Below, piece by piece: positions 1-7,676 of a stretch of DNA of 64,000 bases. Each line of letters starts with the position of its first letter. The stretch's first letter is position 1. A program made the position numbers and the translations under genes. The DNA comes from Gemmatimonadota bacterium. GTDB taxonomy: Bacteria; Gemmatimonadota; Gemmatimonadetes; Gemmatimonadales; GWC2-71-9. The notes beneath the pieces are model-generated. The model was not told where the DNA came from. It searched no databases and saw nothing but the letters and a program-made list of their open reading frames with translations. The stretch spans positions 1 through 64,000 of the forward strand of contig QHUS01000047.1 in NCBI GenBank assembly GCA_003222035.1. The letters run 5' to 3'.

Positions 1-2
1 AC

Positions 3-284
3 GAGGGCTCCGGCCAGCTCGTGACGGGCAGCATGATGGACTACGCGCTGCCCAAGGCCGATATGCTGCCGCTGTACGAGACCGACCGCACGGTCACCCC
101 GACTCCCGTGAACCCCATGGGCGTCAAGGGGGCCGGCGAGACCGGCACGATCGCGGCGACGCCGACGGTGGTGAACGCCGTCGTCGATGCGCTGGCGCCG
201 CTCGGCGTCGACCACATCGAGGCAATGCCGCTGACATCCGAGCGGGTGTGGAGAGCGATCCAAGCCCCCAAGGCCAAGCGATAG
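3..284 (+). CDS. Molybdenum hydroxylase large subunit (CoxL family), C-terminal end only
   Basis: This is the last 93 codons of a xanthine dehydrogenase/CO dehydrogenase large-subunit protein; the rest lies left of the window. The segment KGAGETGT (about bases 126-149) is the conserved loop carrying the catalytic glutamate of molybdenum hydroxylases. It is followed by the usual helical tail with TPTVVNAVVDAL. The diagnostic active-site loop (AYxCSFR in form I CO dehydrogenase) is not in the window, so CO, purine or another substrate cannot be decided. An AGGAGG sequence overlaps the stop codon and serves the FAD-subunit gene 9 bases downstream. The iron-sulfur small subunit is not in the window and may lie upstream. 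Confidence 0.9.
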   Translation, partial: EGSGQLVTGSMMDYALPKADMLPLYETDRTVTPTPVNPMGVKGAGETGTIAATPTVVNAVVDALAPLGVDHIEAMPLTSERVWRAIQAPKAKR

Positions 285-293
285 GAGGCGCGC

Positions 294-1154
294 ATGTATC
301 CCGCAGCGTTCGACTACCACGCGCCGAAGAACGTCAAGGAAGCGCTCGGGCTCCTCGGCAAGCTGAAGGACGACGCCAAGATCGTCGCGGGCGGCCACAG
401 CCTGATCCCGATGATGAAGCTCCGGCTCGCCCAGCCCAAGCACCTGATCGACCTCCAGAAGGTGCCGGGGCTTTCGGGCATCAAGGCGGACGGCAAGGCG
501 CTCGCGATCGGCGCCATGACGACCCACTGGGAGATCGAGTCGTCGTCCACGGTGAAGTCGAAACTCCCGGTGCTCGCGGAGGTCGCGAGCGTCATCGGCG
601 ACCCGGCGGTGAGGAACAAGGGGACGATCGGCGGCTCGCTGGCGCACGCCGATCCCGCCGCCGACATGCCTCCCGTCATGCTCGTCCTCGACGCGACATT
701 CGCGCTGCAATCCAAGGGCGGAAAGCGCTCCGTGCCTGCCAGGAAATTCTTCAAGGGACCGTTCACCACGGCGCTCAAGCCGAACGAGTTGCTGGTCGAG
801 ATCCAGCTGCCCGCGCCCCCCAAGGGCGCGGGAACGGCCTACGCGAGCTTCGAGCAGGCGGCGTCGGGCTACGCGCTGGCGGGCGCCGCCGTGCTGATCG
901 CGGTCGCCAAGGGCATGATCACGCGCGCCGATCTCGCCTTCACCGGGCTGGCCGATGCGCCGTTCCTGGCGCCGGCGGCGGCGAAGCTCGTCGGGACGCA
1001 GGGCGGGTCCGACCTGATCGCCCAGGTCACAAGTCTGGCCGTGGCGGGGGTCGAAGCGAACGACGACATTCACGCGAACGCGGACTACCGAAAGCACATC
1101 GCCGCCGTCGCTGCGCGGCGTGCGCTTACGGAAGCGCTCGCGCGGGCCAAGTAG
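294..1154 (+). CDS. coxM: Molybdenum hydroxylase FAD-binding medium subunit (CoxM family)
   Basis: 286 aa, the normal length for the FAD subunit. It passes electrons from the Fe-S subunit to FAD and on to the respiratory acceptor. Both flavin-binding signatures are present: AGGHSL at residues 32-37 and TIGGSLAHADPAAD near residues 111-124. The C-terminal third fits the CO_deh_flav_C domain. The ATG at 294 has an AGGAGG ribosome site just upstream. The stop codon overlaps the GTG start of the next gene. The order large subunit then medium subunit differs from the classical coxMSL order. The family is sure; the substrate is not. Confidence 0.92.
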   Translation: MYPAAFDYHAPKNVKEALGLLGKLKDDAKIVAGGHSLIPMMKLRLAQPKHLIDLQKVPGLSGIKADGKALAIGAMTTHWEIESSSTVKSKLPVLAEVASVIGDPAVRNKGTIGGSLAHADPAADMPPVMLVLDATFALQSKGGKRSVPARKFFKGPFTTALKPNELLVEIQLPAPPKGAGTAYASFEQAASGYALAGAAVLIAVAKGMITRADLAFTGLADAPFLAPAAAKLVGTQGGSDLIAQVTSLAVAGVEANDDIHANADYRKHIAAVAARRALTEALARAK

Positions 1155-1609
1155 TGCGACTCGAGTTCTCCGGTGCGCCCGAGATCACGGCTCCACCGGA
1201 CGTCGTCTGGAAACGTCTGTTGGACCACGAGTTCGTTGCCTCCGTGGCTCCCGGCGTGGAGTCAGTCCAGGCGATTGACGACCGCCACTTCAAGGTCGTC
1301 TCGGGGTTCGGCGTGGGCGCGGTGAAAGTGAGATTTCAGCTCGACGTCGAGCTGTCCGACGTGAAGCCACCCAAGAGCTTGAAGATGACGGCGCATGGCA
1401 AGGCACCGGGTTCGGGCCTGGAGGTGAGCACCGCCCTCGAGATCGAGCCCGTTCCCCCCGATCGTTCCCGGCTCAAGTGGAGCGCCACCTCCGAGGTGCG
1501 CGGCACCGTCGCAAGTGTAGGCGCCCGGCTCCTGAAAGGCACCGCCAAGAAGCTCACCGAGGCGTTCTGGGACGAGTTCGCGGCGCGCGTCGGAGAGAGT
1601 TCCAAGTAA
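1154..1609 (+). CDS. coxG: CoxG-like SRPBCC-domain protein
   Basis: 151 aa starting at a GTG that overlaps the stop of the FAD subunit by one base. The whole protein reads as a SRPBCC (START-like) fold: an N-terminal FSGAPEITAPPDVVWKRLLD strand-helix, a PGVESVQ segment, and a long amphipathic C-terminal helix rich in Lys and Glu. CoxG proteins accompany aerobic CO dehydrogenases and are linked to membrane or quinone contact of the enzyme. The reading frame stays open upstream over the FAD subunit, but codons and homology begin only here. Position between the structural genes and the CoxD/CoxE maturation pair supports the call. Confidence 0.85.
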   Translation: MRLEFSGAPEITAPPDVVWKRLLDHEFVASVAPGVESVQAIDDRHFKVVSGFGVGAVKVRFQLDVELSDVKPPKSLKMTAHGKAPGSGLEVSTALEIEPVPPDRSRLKWSATSEVRGTVASVGARLLKGTAKKLTEAFWDEFAARVGESSK

Positions 1610-1615
1610 ATTGCA

Positions 1616-2524
1616 GTGATGGAGCGGCGCCGGTTCGAATCAATCGATTCCGTCCAATCCGCGTTCGCCGCAGAGCGCTACGTGGCCGATCGCGACCTCG
1701 CGACCGCCGTGTACCTGTCCCTGGCGCTCGACCGCCCGCTGCTGCTCGAGGGCGAAGCCGGGGTGGGGAAGACGGAAGTCGGCCGAACCCTTGCCGCCGT
1801 CCTGAAAACCGAGCTGATCCGACTGCAATGTTACGAGGGGCTCGACGTCAACACCGCCGTCTACGAGTGGGACTATCCCCGCCAGATGCTCGAGATCCGG
1901 CTGCTCGAGGCGCGGGGCGAGGCGAAGCAGGCGGCTGCGAAGGACATCTTCTCCGAGGAGTTTCTGATCCGGCGGCCGCTCCTGCGCGCGCTCGAGAACT
2001 CGCGGCCCGAGCCGCCCGTCCTCCTGATCGACGAGGTCGACCGGGCGGACGAGGAGTTCGAGGCCTATCTCCTCGAGGTCTTGGCCGACTTCGCGATTAC
2101 GATCCCAGAGGTCGGGACGATCCGAGCCGACCGACCGCCACACGTGATCATCACGAGCAACCGCACGCGCGAGGTGCACGACGCGCTCAAGCGACGCTGC
2201 CTGTATCATTGGATCGACTATCCCAGCTCGGAGCGTGAGCTCGCGATCCTCGGCGCGCGGCGGCCGGACCTGCCCCAAACGCTTGCCGCCGAAGTGGTCG
2301 CGTTCGTGCAGCGCCTGCGCGCCGCGGACCTCACCAAGGTCCCGGGAATCGCGGAGACAATCGATTGGGCGGCGGCGCTGGAGGTGCTTGGTGCCAGGCG
2401 ACTCGAGGCCGAGCAGGTCGAGCGCACGCTGGGAGCGCTGCTCAAGTATCAGGAGGACATGGCCGTGATGAAGGGCGGCGGGGCAGCGAAGGTGATCGAT
2501 GAAATGAGGGCGGCACCCCGATGA
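1616..2524 (+). CDS. coxD: MoxR-family AAA+ ATPase, CoxD-like
   Basis: 302 aa. The Walker A motif GEAGVGKT lies at residues 46-53 and Walker B LLIDEVD near 136-142. A sensor-like ITSNRTREVHDALKRRC segment follows, typical of MoxR ATPases. In Oligotropha, CoxD is a AAA+ chaperone needed to assemble the Cu-S-Mo centre together with CoxE and CoxF. Start may be GTG 1616 or ATG 1619; neither has a clear ribosome site, which fits coupling to the gene 6 bases upstream. The stop overlaps the ATG of coxE by 4 bases, the standard MoxR-VWA pairing. Confidence 0.92.
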   Translation: MMERRRFESIDSVQSAFAAERYVADRDLATAVYLSLALDRPLLLEGEAGVGKTEVGRTLAAVLKTELIRLQCYEGLDVNTAVYEWDYPRQMLEIRLLEARGEAKQAAAKDIFSEEFLIRRPLLRALENSRPEPPVLLIDEVDRADEEFEAYLLEVLADFAITIPEVGTIRADRPPHVIITSNRTREVHDALKRRCLYHWIDYPSSERELAILGARRPDLPQTLAAEVVAFVQRLRAADLTKVPGIAETIDWAAALEVLGARRLEAEQVERTLGALLKYQEDMAVMKGGGAAKVIDEMRAAPR

Positions 2525-3678
2525 CCTCCGGGAACGCCGTTTCCGGCAACGCCCTAATCGGCAACGTGGTGCTGTTCGGGCGGGCGCTCAGACGCGCCGG
2601 TCTGTCCGTCGATGCGGATCAAACCCGCCGCTTCGCCGACGTGCTCGCCCTCCTCGGCTTCGATCGCCGCGGCGACGTGAAGGCGGCGGGACGAACGGTG
2701 TTCGTGCGGCGGCGGGAAGAGCGCGCCCTGTACGACGCGGCCTTCGATCTGTTCTGGCGCCGCAGCACCGCGATGGGCCGTCCCTCGGGTGACCTGCCGC
2801 GTTTGCGGCAACAGGAAGGCCCGCGCGCCGACGTCAGCCTGGGACCGGAGGTGGAGGAGGTTGGCGAGGTTCGAGAGATTGGGGAGGGTACGACACGCGT
2901 GGGAGCGAGCGGGCGAGAGCAGCTTCGTACCGCGGACTTCGCGGAGTTGACGCCCGCCGAGGCGCGCGAGGCGGCGGCGATGCTCGTGGCGCTCAAGCCG
3001 CGATTGCCCCTGCGACCGTCGCGCCGGCGCCGAGTCGCACGTCGTGGGGCGCGCCTCGCCGCCCGCCCGATGCTCCGACAGTCCCTCGGCGCGGGCGGCG
3101 AAGCCGTCGTCTGCCGCTTCTGGCAACGCCGGACCCGGAAACGCCCCATCGCGTTGATATGCGACATCTCCGGCTCGATGGAGCGCTATAGCCGGTTCCT
3201 GCTTCGCTTCGCCCATGCCCTCGCACGGTCGGGAGCGCCGGTGGAAGTGTTCGTCTTCGGAACCCGGCTCACCCGCATCACGCGCGAGTTGCGAGTGCGA
3301 GATCCGGATGCGGCGCTCCAGCGAGTGGCGGGGAAGGTAGTGGACTGGAGCGGCGGGACCCGCATCGGTGCGAGCTTGCGCGAGCTCAACCGGCGCTGGG
3401 TGCGGCGTACCATTCGGAGCGCCGCCGTCGTGATCATCGTGTCGGACGGCTGGGAGAGAGACGACCCCGGGGTGCTGGGGCGCGAGATGGCGATGCTCTC
3501 CCGCTCGTGTCATCGGCTGATCTGGCTCGACCCCCTCGCCGGCCGGCCCGGATTCGAGCCGGCGACGCAGGGTTTGCTCGCGTCGCTGCCCCACGTGGAT
3601 GAATTCCTGCCGTGTGCAAGTGTAGCTTCATTGGAAGCGTTGGCACGGGTGTTATCCGACCATGAAGCAATGGCTTGA
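2521..3678 (+). CDS. coxE: VWA-domain protein, CoxE-like
   Basis: 385 aa. The C-terminal half is a von Willebrand A domain with the metal-site motif DISGSM starting at D215 and a later SDGWERDD segment. It is the usual partner of the MoxR ATPase and probably presents the target apo-enzyme. The N-terminal half is a helical domain followed by a low-complexity linker near residues 111-122 that encodes the tripeptide repeat VEE VGE VRE IGE. The underlying DNA is four 9-base units, so the repeat is in register with codons. Starts at an ATGA overlap with coxD and overlaps the next start by 17 bases. Confidence 0.9.
   Translation: MTSGNAVSGNALIGNVVLFGRALRRAGLSVDADQTRRFADVLALLGFDRRGDVKAAGRTVFVRRREERALYDAAFDLFWRRSTAMGRPSGDLPRLRQQEGPRADVSLGPEVEEVGEVREIGEGTTRVGASGREQLRTADFAELTPAEAREAAAMLVALKPRLPLRPSRRRRVARRGARLAARPMLRQSLGAGGEAVVCRFWQRRTRKRPIALICDISGSMERYSRFLLRFAHALARSGAPVEVFVFGTRLTRITRELRVRDPDAALQRVAGKVVDWSGGTRIGASLRELNRRWVRRTIRSAAVVIIVSDGWERDDPGVLGREMAMLSRSCHRLIWLDPLAGRPGFEPATQGLLASLPHVDEFLPCASVASLEALARVLSDHEAMA
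2851..2886. repeat. Four 9-base units inside coxE
   Basis: Units GTGGAGGAG, GTTGGCGAG, GTTCGAGAG and ATTGGGGAG follow each other directly. They encode a VxE/IxE tripeptide repeat in the linker before the VWA domain. Because the period is a multiple of three it is tolerated in frame. Confidence 0.8.
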
Positions 3679-4753
3679 GACCAGAGAGGTCCTCGATTTC
3701 CTGGCCGGGGCCGCGACCGCAGGGAAGCGCGCGGCGCTCGCGACCGTCGTGCGGGTGCGAGGCTCCGCCTATCGGCACGAAGGAGCGAAGCTCGTCGTGG
3801 CCGAACACGGCAGCACGGCCGGGAACGTGAGCGGGGGGTGCCTCGAGCAGGATGTGCGCGAGGTGGCCTTGGAAGTGATCCGCACCGGTCAACCGCAGCT
3901 TCGGAGCTACTGTTCCAGCGCGGACGAGATTGCCGCTTGGGACCTGGGGGTCGGGTGCGAGGGGCAGGTCGACGTCTACGTCGAGGTCGCGGGGCCCCGA
4001 CCGAAGGAACGAGAGCTACTCGATGGGCGGACGGCCTTTGCCGTTTGCAGCACGGTCGACGGGAAACGGGACACGGGAAACGTGAAACGGCTGGTCGTGA
4101 CGGGCGACGGTGCCGAAGGCGACCTGGGTTCGAAGGACCTGAACACCCGGGCGACGGCCAAAGCGCGAGAGCTGCTCGAGACCGGCGAATCCGGGATTCA
4201 CGAGATCGCGGGTCGCTCCGTGTTCATCGATGTACTCACTCCTCCTCCTCAGCTGATCGTGCTGGGCGCCGGCGACGATGCGCGGCCCCTGGTACGCTTC
4301 GCGTCGGACGTGGGCTTCCGCGTGGTGGTGGTCGATCGGCGGCCGGGCTACCTCACAGCCGAGCGGTTCCCCGCGGCAGCGGCGTTGGTGACGAGCACGG
4401 GCGACGAGCTCGCGGAAGCGCTCCCCCTCGACGCCGAGTGTTACGCGGTGGTGATGAACCACAACTTCGCGGACGACCAGGCGTATCTCCGGGTCCTGCT
4501 CAAGACGGCGGCGGCCTACATCGGAGTGCTGGGGCCGCGGCAGCGGACCGAGCGGATTCTCCGGAACCTCGCGGCTGAGGGAAGCCCGGTCGACGAAGCG
4601 CGAGTGTACGGTCCGGTGGGCCTCGACATCGGAACCGACGGGGCGGAGCAGGTGGCGCTCGCCGTGATCGCGGAGATCCTCGCGGCGCGTTCGGGTCGTC
4701 GCGCCCGGTCCCTGCGCGAGCGCCGGGCCGCGATCCATGCCTCGACCGACTGA
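3662..4753 (+). CDS. XdhC/CoxF family Mo-cofactor insertion protein
   Basis: 363 aa. The N-terminal XdhC_CoxI domain carries GNVSGGCLEQDV with the conserved cysteine. The C-terminal domain has a Rossmann start LIVLGAGDDA near residue 198 and a conserved LGPRQRTERIL segment. Members bind Mo cofactor and help its sulfuration and insertion into xanthine/CO dehydrogenases. Between the two domains, a low-complexity stretch (about residues 134-143) is encoded by 7-base DNA repeats and has no counterpart I recognise in the family. Overlaps coxE by 17 bases and the following gene by 17 bases. Confidence 0.9.
   Translation: MKQWLETREVLDFLAGAATAGKRAALATVVRVRGSAYRHEGAKLVVAEHGSTAGNVSGGCLEQDVREVALEVIRTGQPQLRSYCSSADEIAAWDLGVGCEGQVDVYVEVAGPRPKERELLDGRTAFAVCSTVDGKRDTGNVKRLVVTGDGAEGDLGSKDLNTRATAKARELLETGESGIHEIAGRSVFIDVLTPPPQLIVLGAGDDARPLVRFASDVGFRVVVVDRRPGYLTAERFPAAAALVTSTGDELAEALPLDAECYAVVMNHNFADDQAYLRVLLKTAAAYIGVLGPRQRTERILRNLAAEGSPVDEARVYGPVGLDIGTDGAEQVALAVIAEILAARSGRRARSLRERRAAIHASTD
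4060..4090. repeat. Heptanucleotide tandem repeat inside the xdhC-like gene
   Basis: Units CGGGAAA, CGGGACA, CGGGAAA, CGTGAAA followed by CGG give 4.4 copies of a 7-base word. The period is not a multiple of three, so it is a DNA-level repeat rather than a protein repeat. The same GGGAANN word recurs at 25595-25622. Confidence 0.85.
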
Positions 4754-5345
4754 GACCCTCCGGGTCGGTGGAGTGATCCTTGCCGCCGGCGCGTCCAGCC
4801 GCATGGGTAAGAACAAGATGCTCCTCGAGCTCGAGGGGGAGTCGCTCATTCGGCGCGCCGTGCAACGGGCGCTCTCGGCCGGGCTCTCGCCGGTTGTGGT
4901 CGTGATCGGCCACGAGCCCGAACGAATCCGCGTGGAGTTGCAGGATCTCCCGGTGGTGTTCGCCGTCAATTCCGACTTCACGGGTCCCACGAGCGGCTCA
5001 CTGCATCGGGGGCTCGACGCCCTCGGCGAGGACGTGGGCGCGGCCGTGGTCATGCTGGGCGACATGGTGCGAGTGACCCAGGAGACACTGACGATGCTCG
5101 TGGCGGCCGCACGCGGGACCGACGCCCCGCTGGTGGTGTCGCGCTACGGCGATGTCACCGCGCCGCCCCTGCTGTTCCGAAGGGCGCTCTTTCCGGAGTT
5201 GCTCGCATGGACGGGGGAGGGATGCGGCAAGACCGTGGTCAAGGCGCACAGCCACGAGGCGATGTACGTGGACCGGCCTGTGGCGCTGCTGGCCGATGTG
5301 GATACGCCGGAGGATTTTGCCGCGGTTCAACAGAGCAAGGCGTGA
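4737..5345 (+). CDS. mocA: MobA-like nucleotidyltransferase, molybdenum cofactor cytidylyltransferase type (MocA)
   Basis: 202 aa, the usual length. The signature LAAGASSRMGKNK at residues 15-27 is the NTP-binding loop of MobA/MocA nucleotidyltransferases, followed by LRR-like helix and GDMVRV (metal-binding GDxP/M) near residue 109. MocA makes the cytosine dinucleotide form of Mo cofactor used by xanthine/CO dehydrogenase family enzymes, matching its place at the end of this operon. Overlaps the xdhC-like gene by 17 bases. The next gene starts 44 bases later and belongs to another pathway. Confidence 0.9.
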   Translation: MPRPTETLRVGGVILAAGASSRMGKNKMLLELEGESLIRRAVQRALSAGLSPVVVVIGHEPERIRVELQDLPVVFAVNSDFTGPTSGSLHRGLDALGEDVGAAVVMLGDMVRVTQETLTMLVAAARGTDAPLVVSRYGDVTAPPLLFRRALFPELLAWTGEGCGKTVVKAHSHEAMYVDRPVALLADVDTPEDFAAVQQSKA

Positions 5346-5389
5346 GGCGCTTCCCTGGCCTGCCCGGGCTGCCTTAGCTTGCAGACGGC

Positions 5390-7555
5390 ATGAGTCCAAC
5401 CGAAACCGGTCAGCCGCCACTCCCCGAACGGATCAGCGGCCTCGCCGCCGTCGCGACCAACCTTTCATGGAGCTGGAGCCGCGACGCCCGCGCGTTATTT
5501 CGCGAAGTGGACGAGGCACTCTGGCACCTCACCCGTCACAACCCGATCGAGCTCCTGCGCCGCGTGGATCCGGCGCGGCTGGCGGGTTGCGCGCAGGATC
5601 CCGCCTTCCTGAAGCGCTACGACGCCCTCGTCGAGTGGAACGGCTTTGTGGCCGCCACCCACGACACATGGTTCGAGACGTCGTATCCGGACCTGGCGCC
5701 GCGAGTCATCGCATACTTCTGCGCCGAATTCGGGCTGCACGCGTCGGTGCCCATCTACTCGGGGGGGCTCGGGGTACTCGCCGGAGACCACTGTAAGTCG
5801 GCGTCGGACCTGGGCGTCCCGCTCGTCGGCGTCGGCCTGTTTTACACCAAGGGGTACTCCGATCAACGGCTTCGTCTCGACGGGTGGCAGGAAGATGCGG
5901 AGGAACGCTTCGATCTCGCCGCGACGCCACTGGAGCAGGTGCGGGGGCCGCACGGCGATCCCTGCCTCGCCACGGTGCGCATGTTCGGTCGTACCGTGAG
6001 CATCGGGGCCTGGCGCATCATGGTGGGCCGCGTGCCGATTTTCCTGTTGGACACCGACCACGAGCAGAACGACCCGGCTGATCGCCCGCTGTGCCACCGA
6101 CTCTACGCCGGCGGGCCCGATCTGCGGCTGCGCCAGGAGTGGATTCTGGGAGTGGGAGGCGTGCGGGTGTTGCGTGCCCTGGGTTACCACCCCGCGGCCT
6201 GGCATTCGAACGAAGGGCACGCGGCCTTCATGCTGGTCGAACGGGTGCGCGAGCTCGTGATGGGTGGAACCCCATTCGCTGAAGCGGTCCGTCAGGTGCG
6301 CGCCACCAGCATTTTCACGACCCACACGCCGGTGCCGGCGGGGCACGATACCTTCAGCCCCGACCAGGTCGCGCAGTGCGCGGGTCCAGTATGGCAGGAA
6401 ATGGGGGTGAATCGGGACGAGCTGTTCCGTCTCGGCCATCATCCGGCTCTCGACCACGACCGTTTTCACATGTCGGTCGCGGCGATCCGGCTCTCGGCCC
6501 GGGTGAACGCGGTGTCGCGTCGCCACGCCGAGGAGTCCCGCCGCATCTGGGCACCGCTTTGGCCGGGCCGGGCAGCCGAGGCGGTGCCCATCAAGTACGT
6601 CACCAACGGCGCTCACGTCGCAACCTGGATGGCGAACTCCATGGTGGCCCTGCTCGAGTCGCATCTGGGTGCCGATTGGTGGCAGCGGGTGGACGACCCG
6701 GCGGTGTGGGCCCGGCTCCTCAAGCTGGATGACGTCGCGCTCTGGGCGGTGCACAACGAGCTCAAGTCCCATCTCATGCGGAGCATCCGGGAACAGGCGC
6801 GGCGACGCTGGGCGGACCAGTGGAAAGAGGCCTTGCACCTGGTGGGTGCGGGGACGCTACTCGATAACGGCGCCTTGACGATCGGCTTCGGCCGCCGGTT
6901 CGCGACGTACAAGCGAGCCGACCTCATCTTCCAGGATCCCGACCGGCTGCAACGCCTGCTCGTCAACCCGTGGCGTCCGGTGCAGATCGTCTTTGCCGGC
7001 AAGGCGCACCCGGGCGACGAGCCCGGGAAGCAGATTCTCCAGCGCGTCTACGCGCAAACCCGCGAGGCACGCTTCGAGGGCCGGATCGCCTTCATCGAAG
7101 ACTACGACATGCACGTCGCGCACAGCCTGGTGCAGGGCGTCGACCTCTGGCTCAACCTCCCGCGGGCGCCCCTGGAGGCGTCCGGTACGAGTGGTATGAA
7201 GGCTGCCTTGAACGCGGTCCCGCAGCTCAGCACCCTGGACGGATGGTGGGCCGAGGGATACGATGGGCGGAACGGCTGGGCCATCCCGGCGGCCACCGCG
7301 GCCACCGCGGGCGCCGAGGGCGACGCTGCCGACGCCGAACGGCTCTATCGTCTGCTCGAAGACGAAGTGGTGCCGCTGTTCTACACGCGGGACGCGCGCG
7401 ACGTCCCGCTCGGCTGGACGGAGACAATGAAGCACGCGCTGCGCGCAGCGGGCCAGCACTTCACGGCGCGGCGCATGTTGCGGGAGTACGTGACCGAGCA
7501 CTACGTGCCGGCGATCCGGGGGCAGCTCCCGGCGGATGATCCCCCGGGCGCTTGA
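5390..7555 (+). CDS. glgP: Alpha-glucan phosphorylase with N-terminal DUF3417 domain
   Basis: 721 aa. Releases glucose-1-phosphate from glycogen or maltodextrin. The N-terminal about 110 residues (LAAVATNLSWSWSRDARALF) fit DUF3417, which marks the short glycogen phosphorylase branch. The PLP lysine sits in EASGTSGMK at K604. Other family segments are AYFCAEFGLH, YSGGLGVLAGDH and HSNEGHAAF. It heads a five-gene glucan cluster in the same direction. Ribosome site upstream of ATG 5390 is weak. Confidence 0.93.
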   Translation: MSPTETGQPPLPERISGLAAVATNLSWSWSRDARALFREVDEALWHLTRHNPIELLRRVDPARLAGCAQDPAFLKRYDALVEWNGFVAATHDTWFETSYPDLAPRVIAYFCAEFGLHASVPIYSGGLGVLAGDHCKSASDLGVPLVGVGLFYTKGYSDQRLRLDGWQEDAEERFDLAATPLEQVRGPHGDPCLATVRMFGRTVSIGAWRIMVGRVPIFLLDTDHEQNDPADRPLCHRLYAGGPDLRLRQEWILGVGGVRVLRALGYHPAAWHSNEGHAAFMLVERVRELVMGGTPFAEAVRQVRATSIFTTHTPVPAGHDTFSPDQVAQCAGPVWQEMGVNRDELFRLGHHPALDHDRFHMSVAAIRLSARVNAVSRRHAEESRRIWAPLWPGRAAEAVPIKYVTNGAHVATWMANSMVALLESHLGADWWQRVDDPAVWARLLKLDDVALWAVHNELKSHLMRSIREQARRRWADQWKEALHLVGAGTLLDNGALTIGFGRRFATYKRADLIFQDPDRLQRLLVNPWRPVQIVFAGKAHPGDEPGKQILQRVYAQTREARFEGRIAFIEDYDMHVAHSLVQGVDLWLNLPRAPLEASGTSGMKAALNAVPQLSTLDGWWAEGYDGRNGWAIPAATAATAGAEGDAADAERLYRLLEDEVVPLFYTRDARDVPLGWTETMKHALRAAGQHFTARRMLREYVTEHYVPAIRGQLPADDPPGA

Positions 7556-7676
7556 AGGAAGGGAGTAGCACACGGCCGTTCGACAGTCGAAGGCGACCAG
7601 AGCCGGGAGTACTGTCCCCCGGAGATCGGGCGCGCCCGTCGTCGCGCCTCGCACACCGACGCGCGTCGAAGCCCCG

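Noticed and set aside
248-1153. Upstream extension of the coxG frame over coxM
   Set aside because: Arg/Gly/Ala-rich shadow in a GC-rich genome with no family similarity; overlapping coxM is clearly the real gene.
1630-1655. GGTTCGAATC resembling a tRNA T-arm
   Set aside because: No cloverleaf around it and it lies inside coxD.
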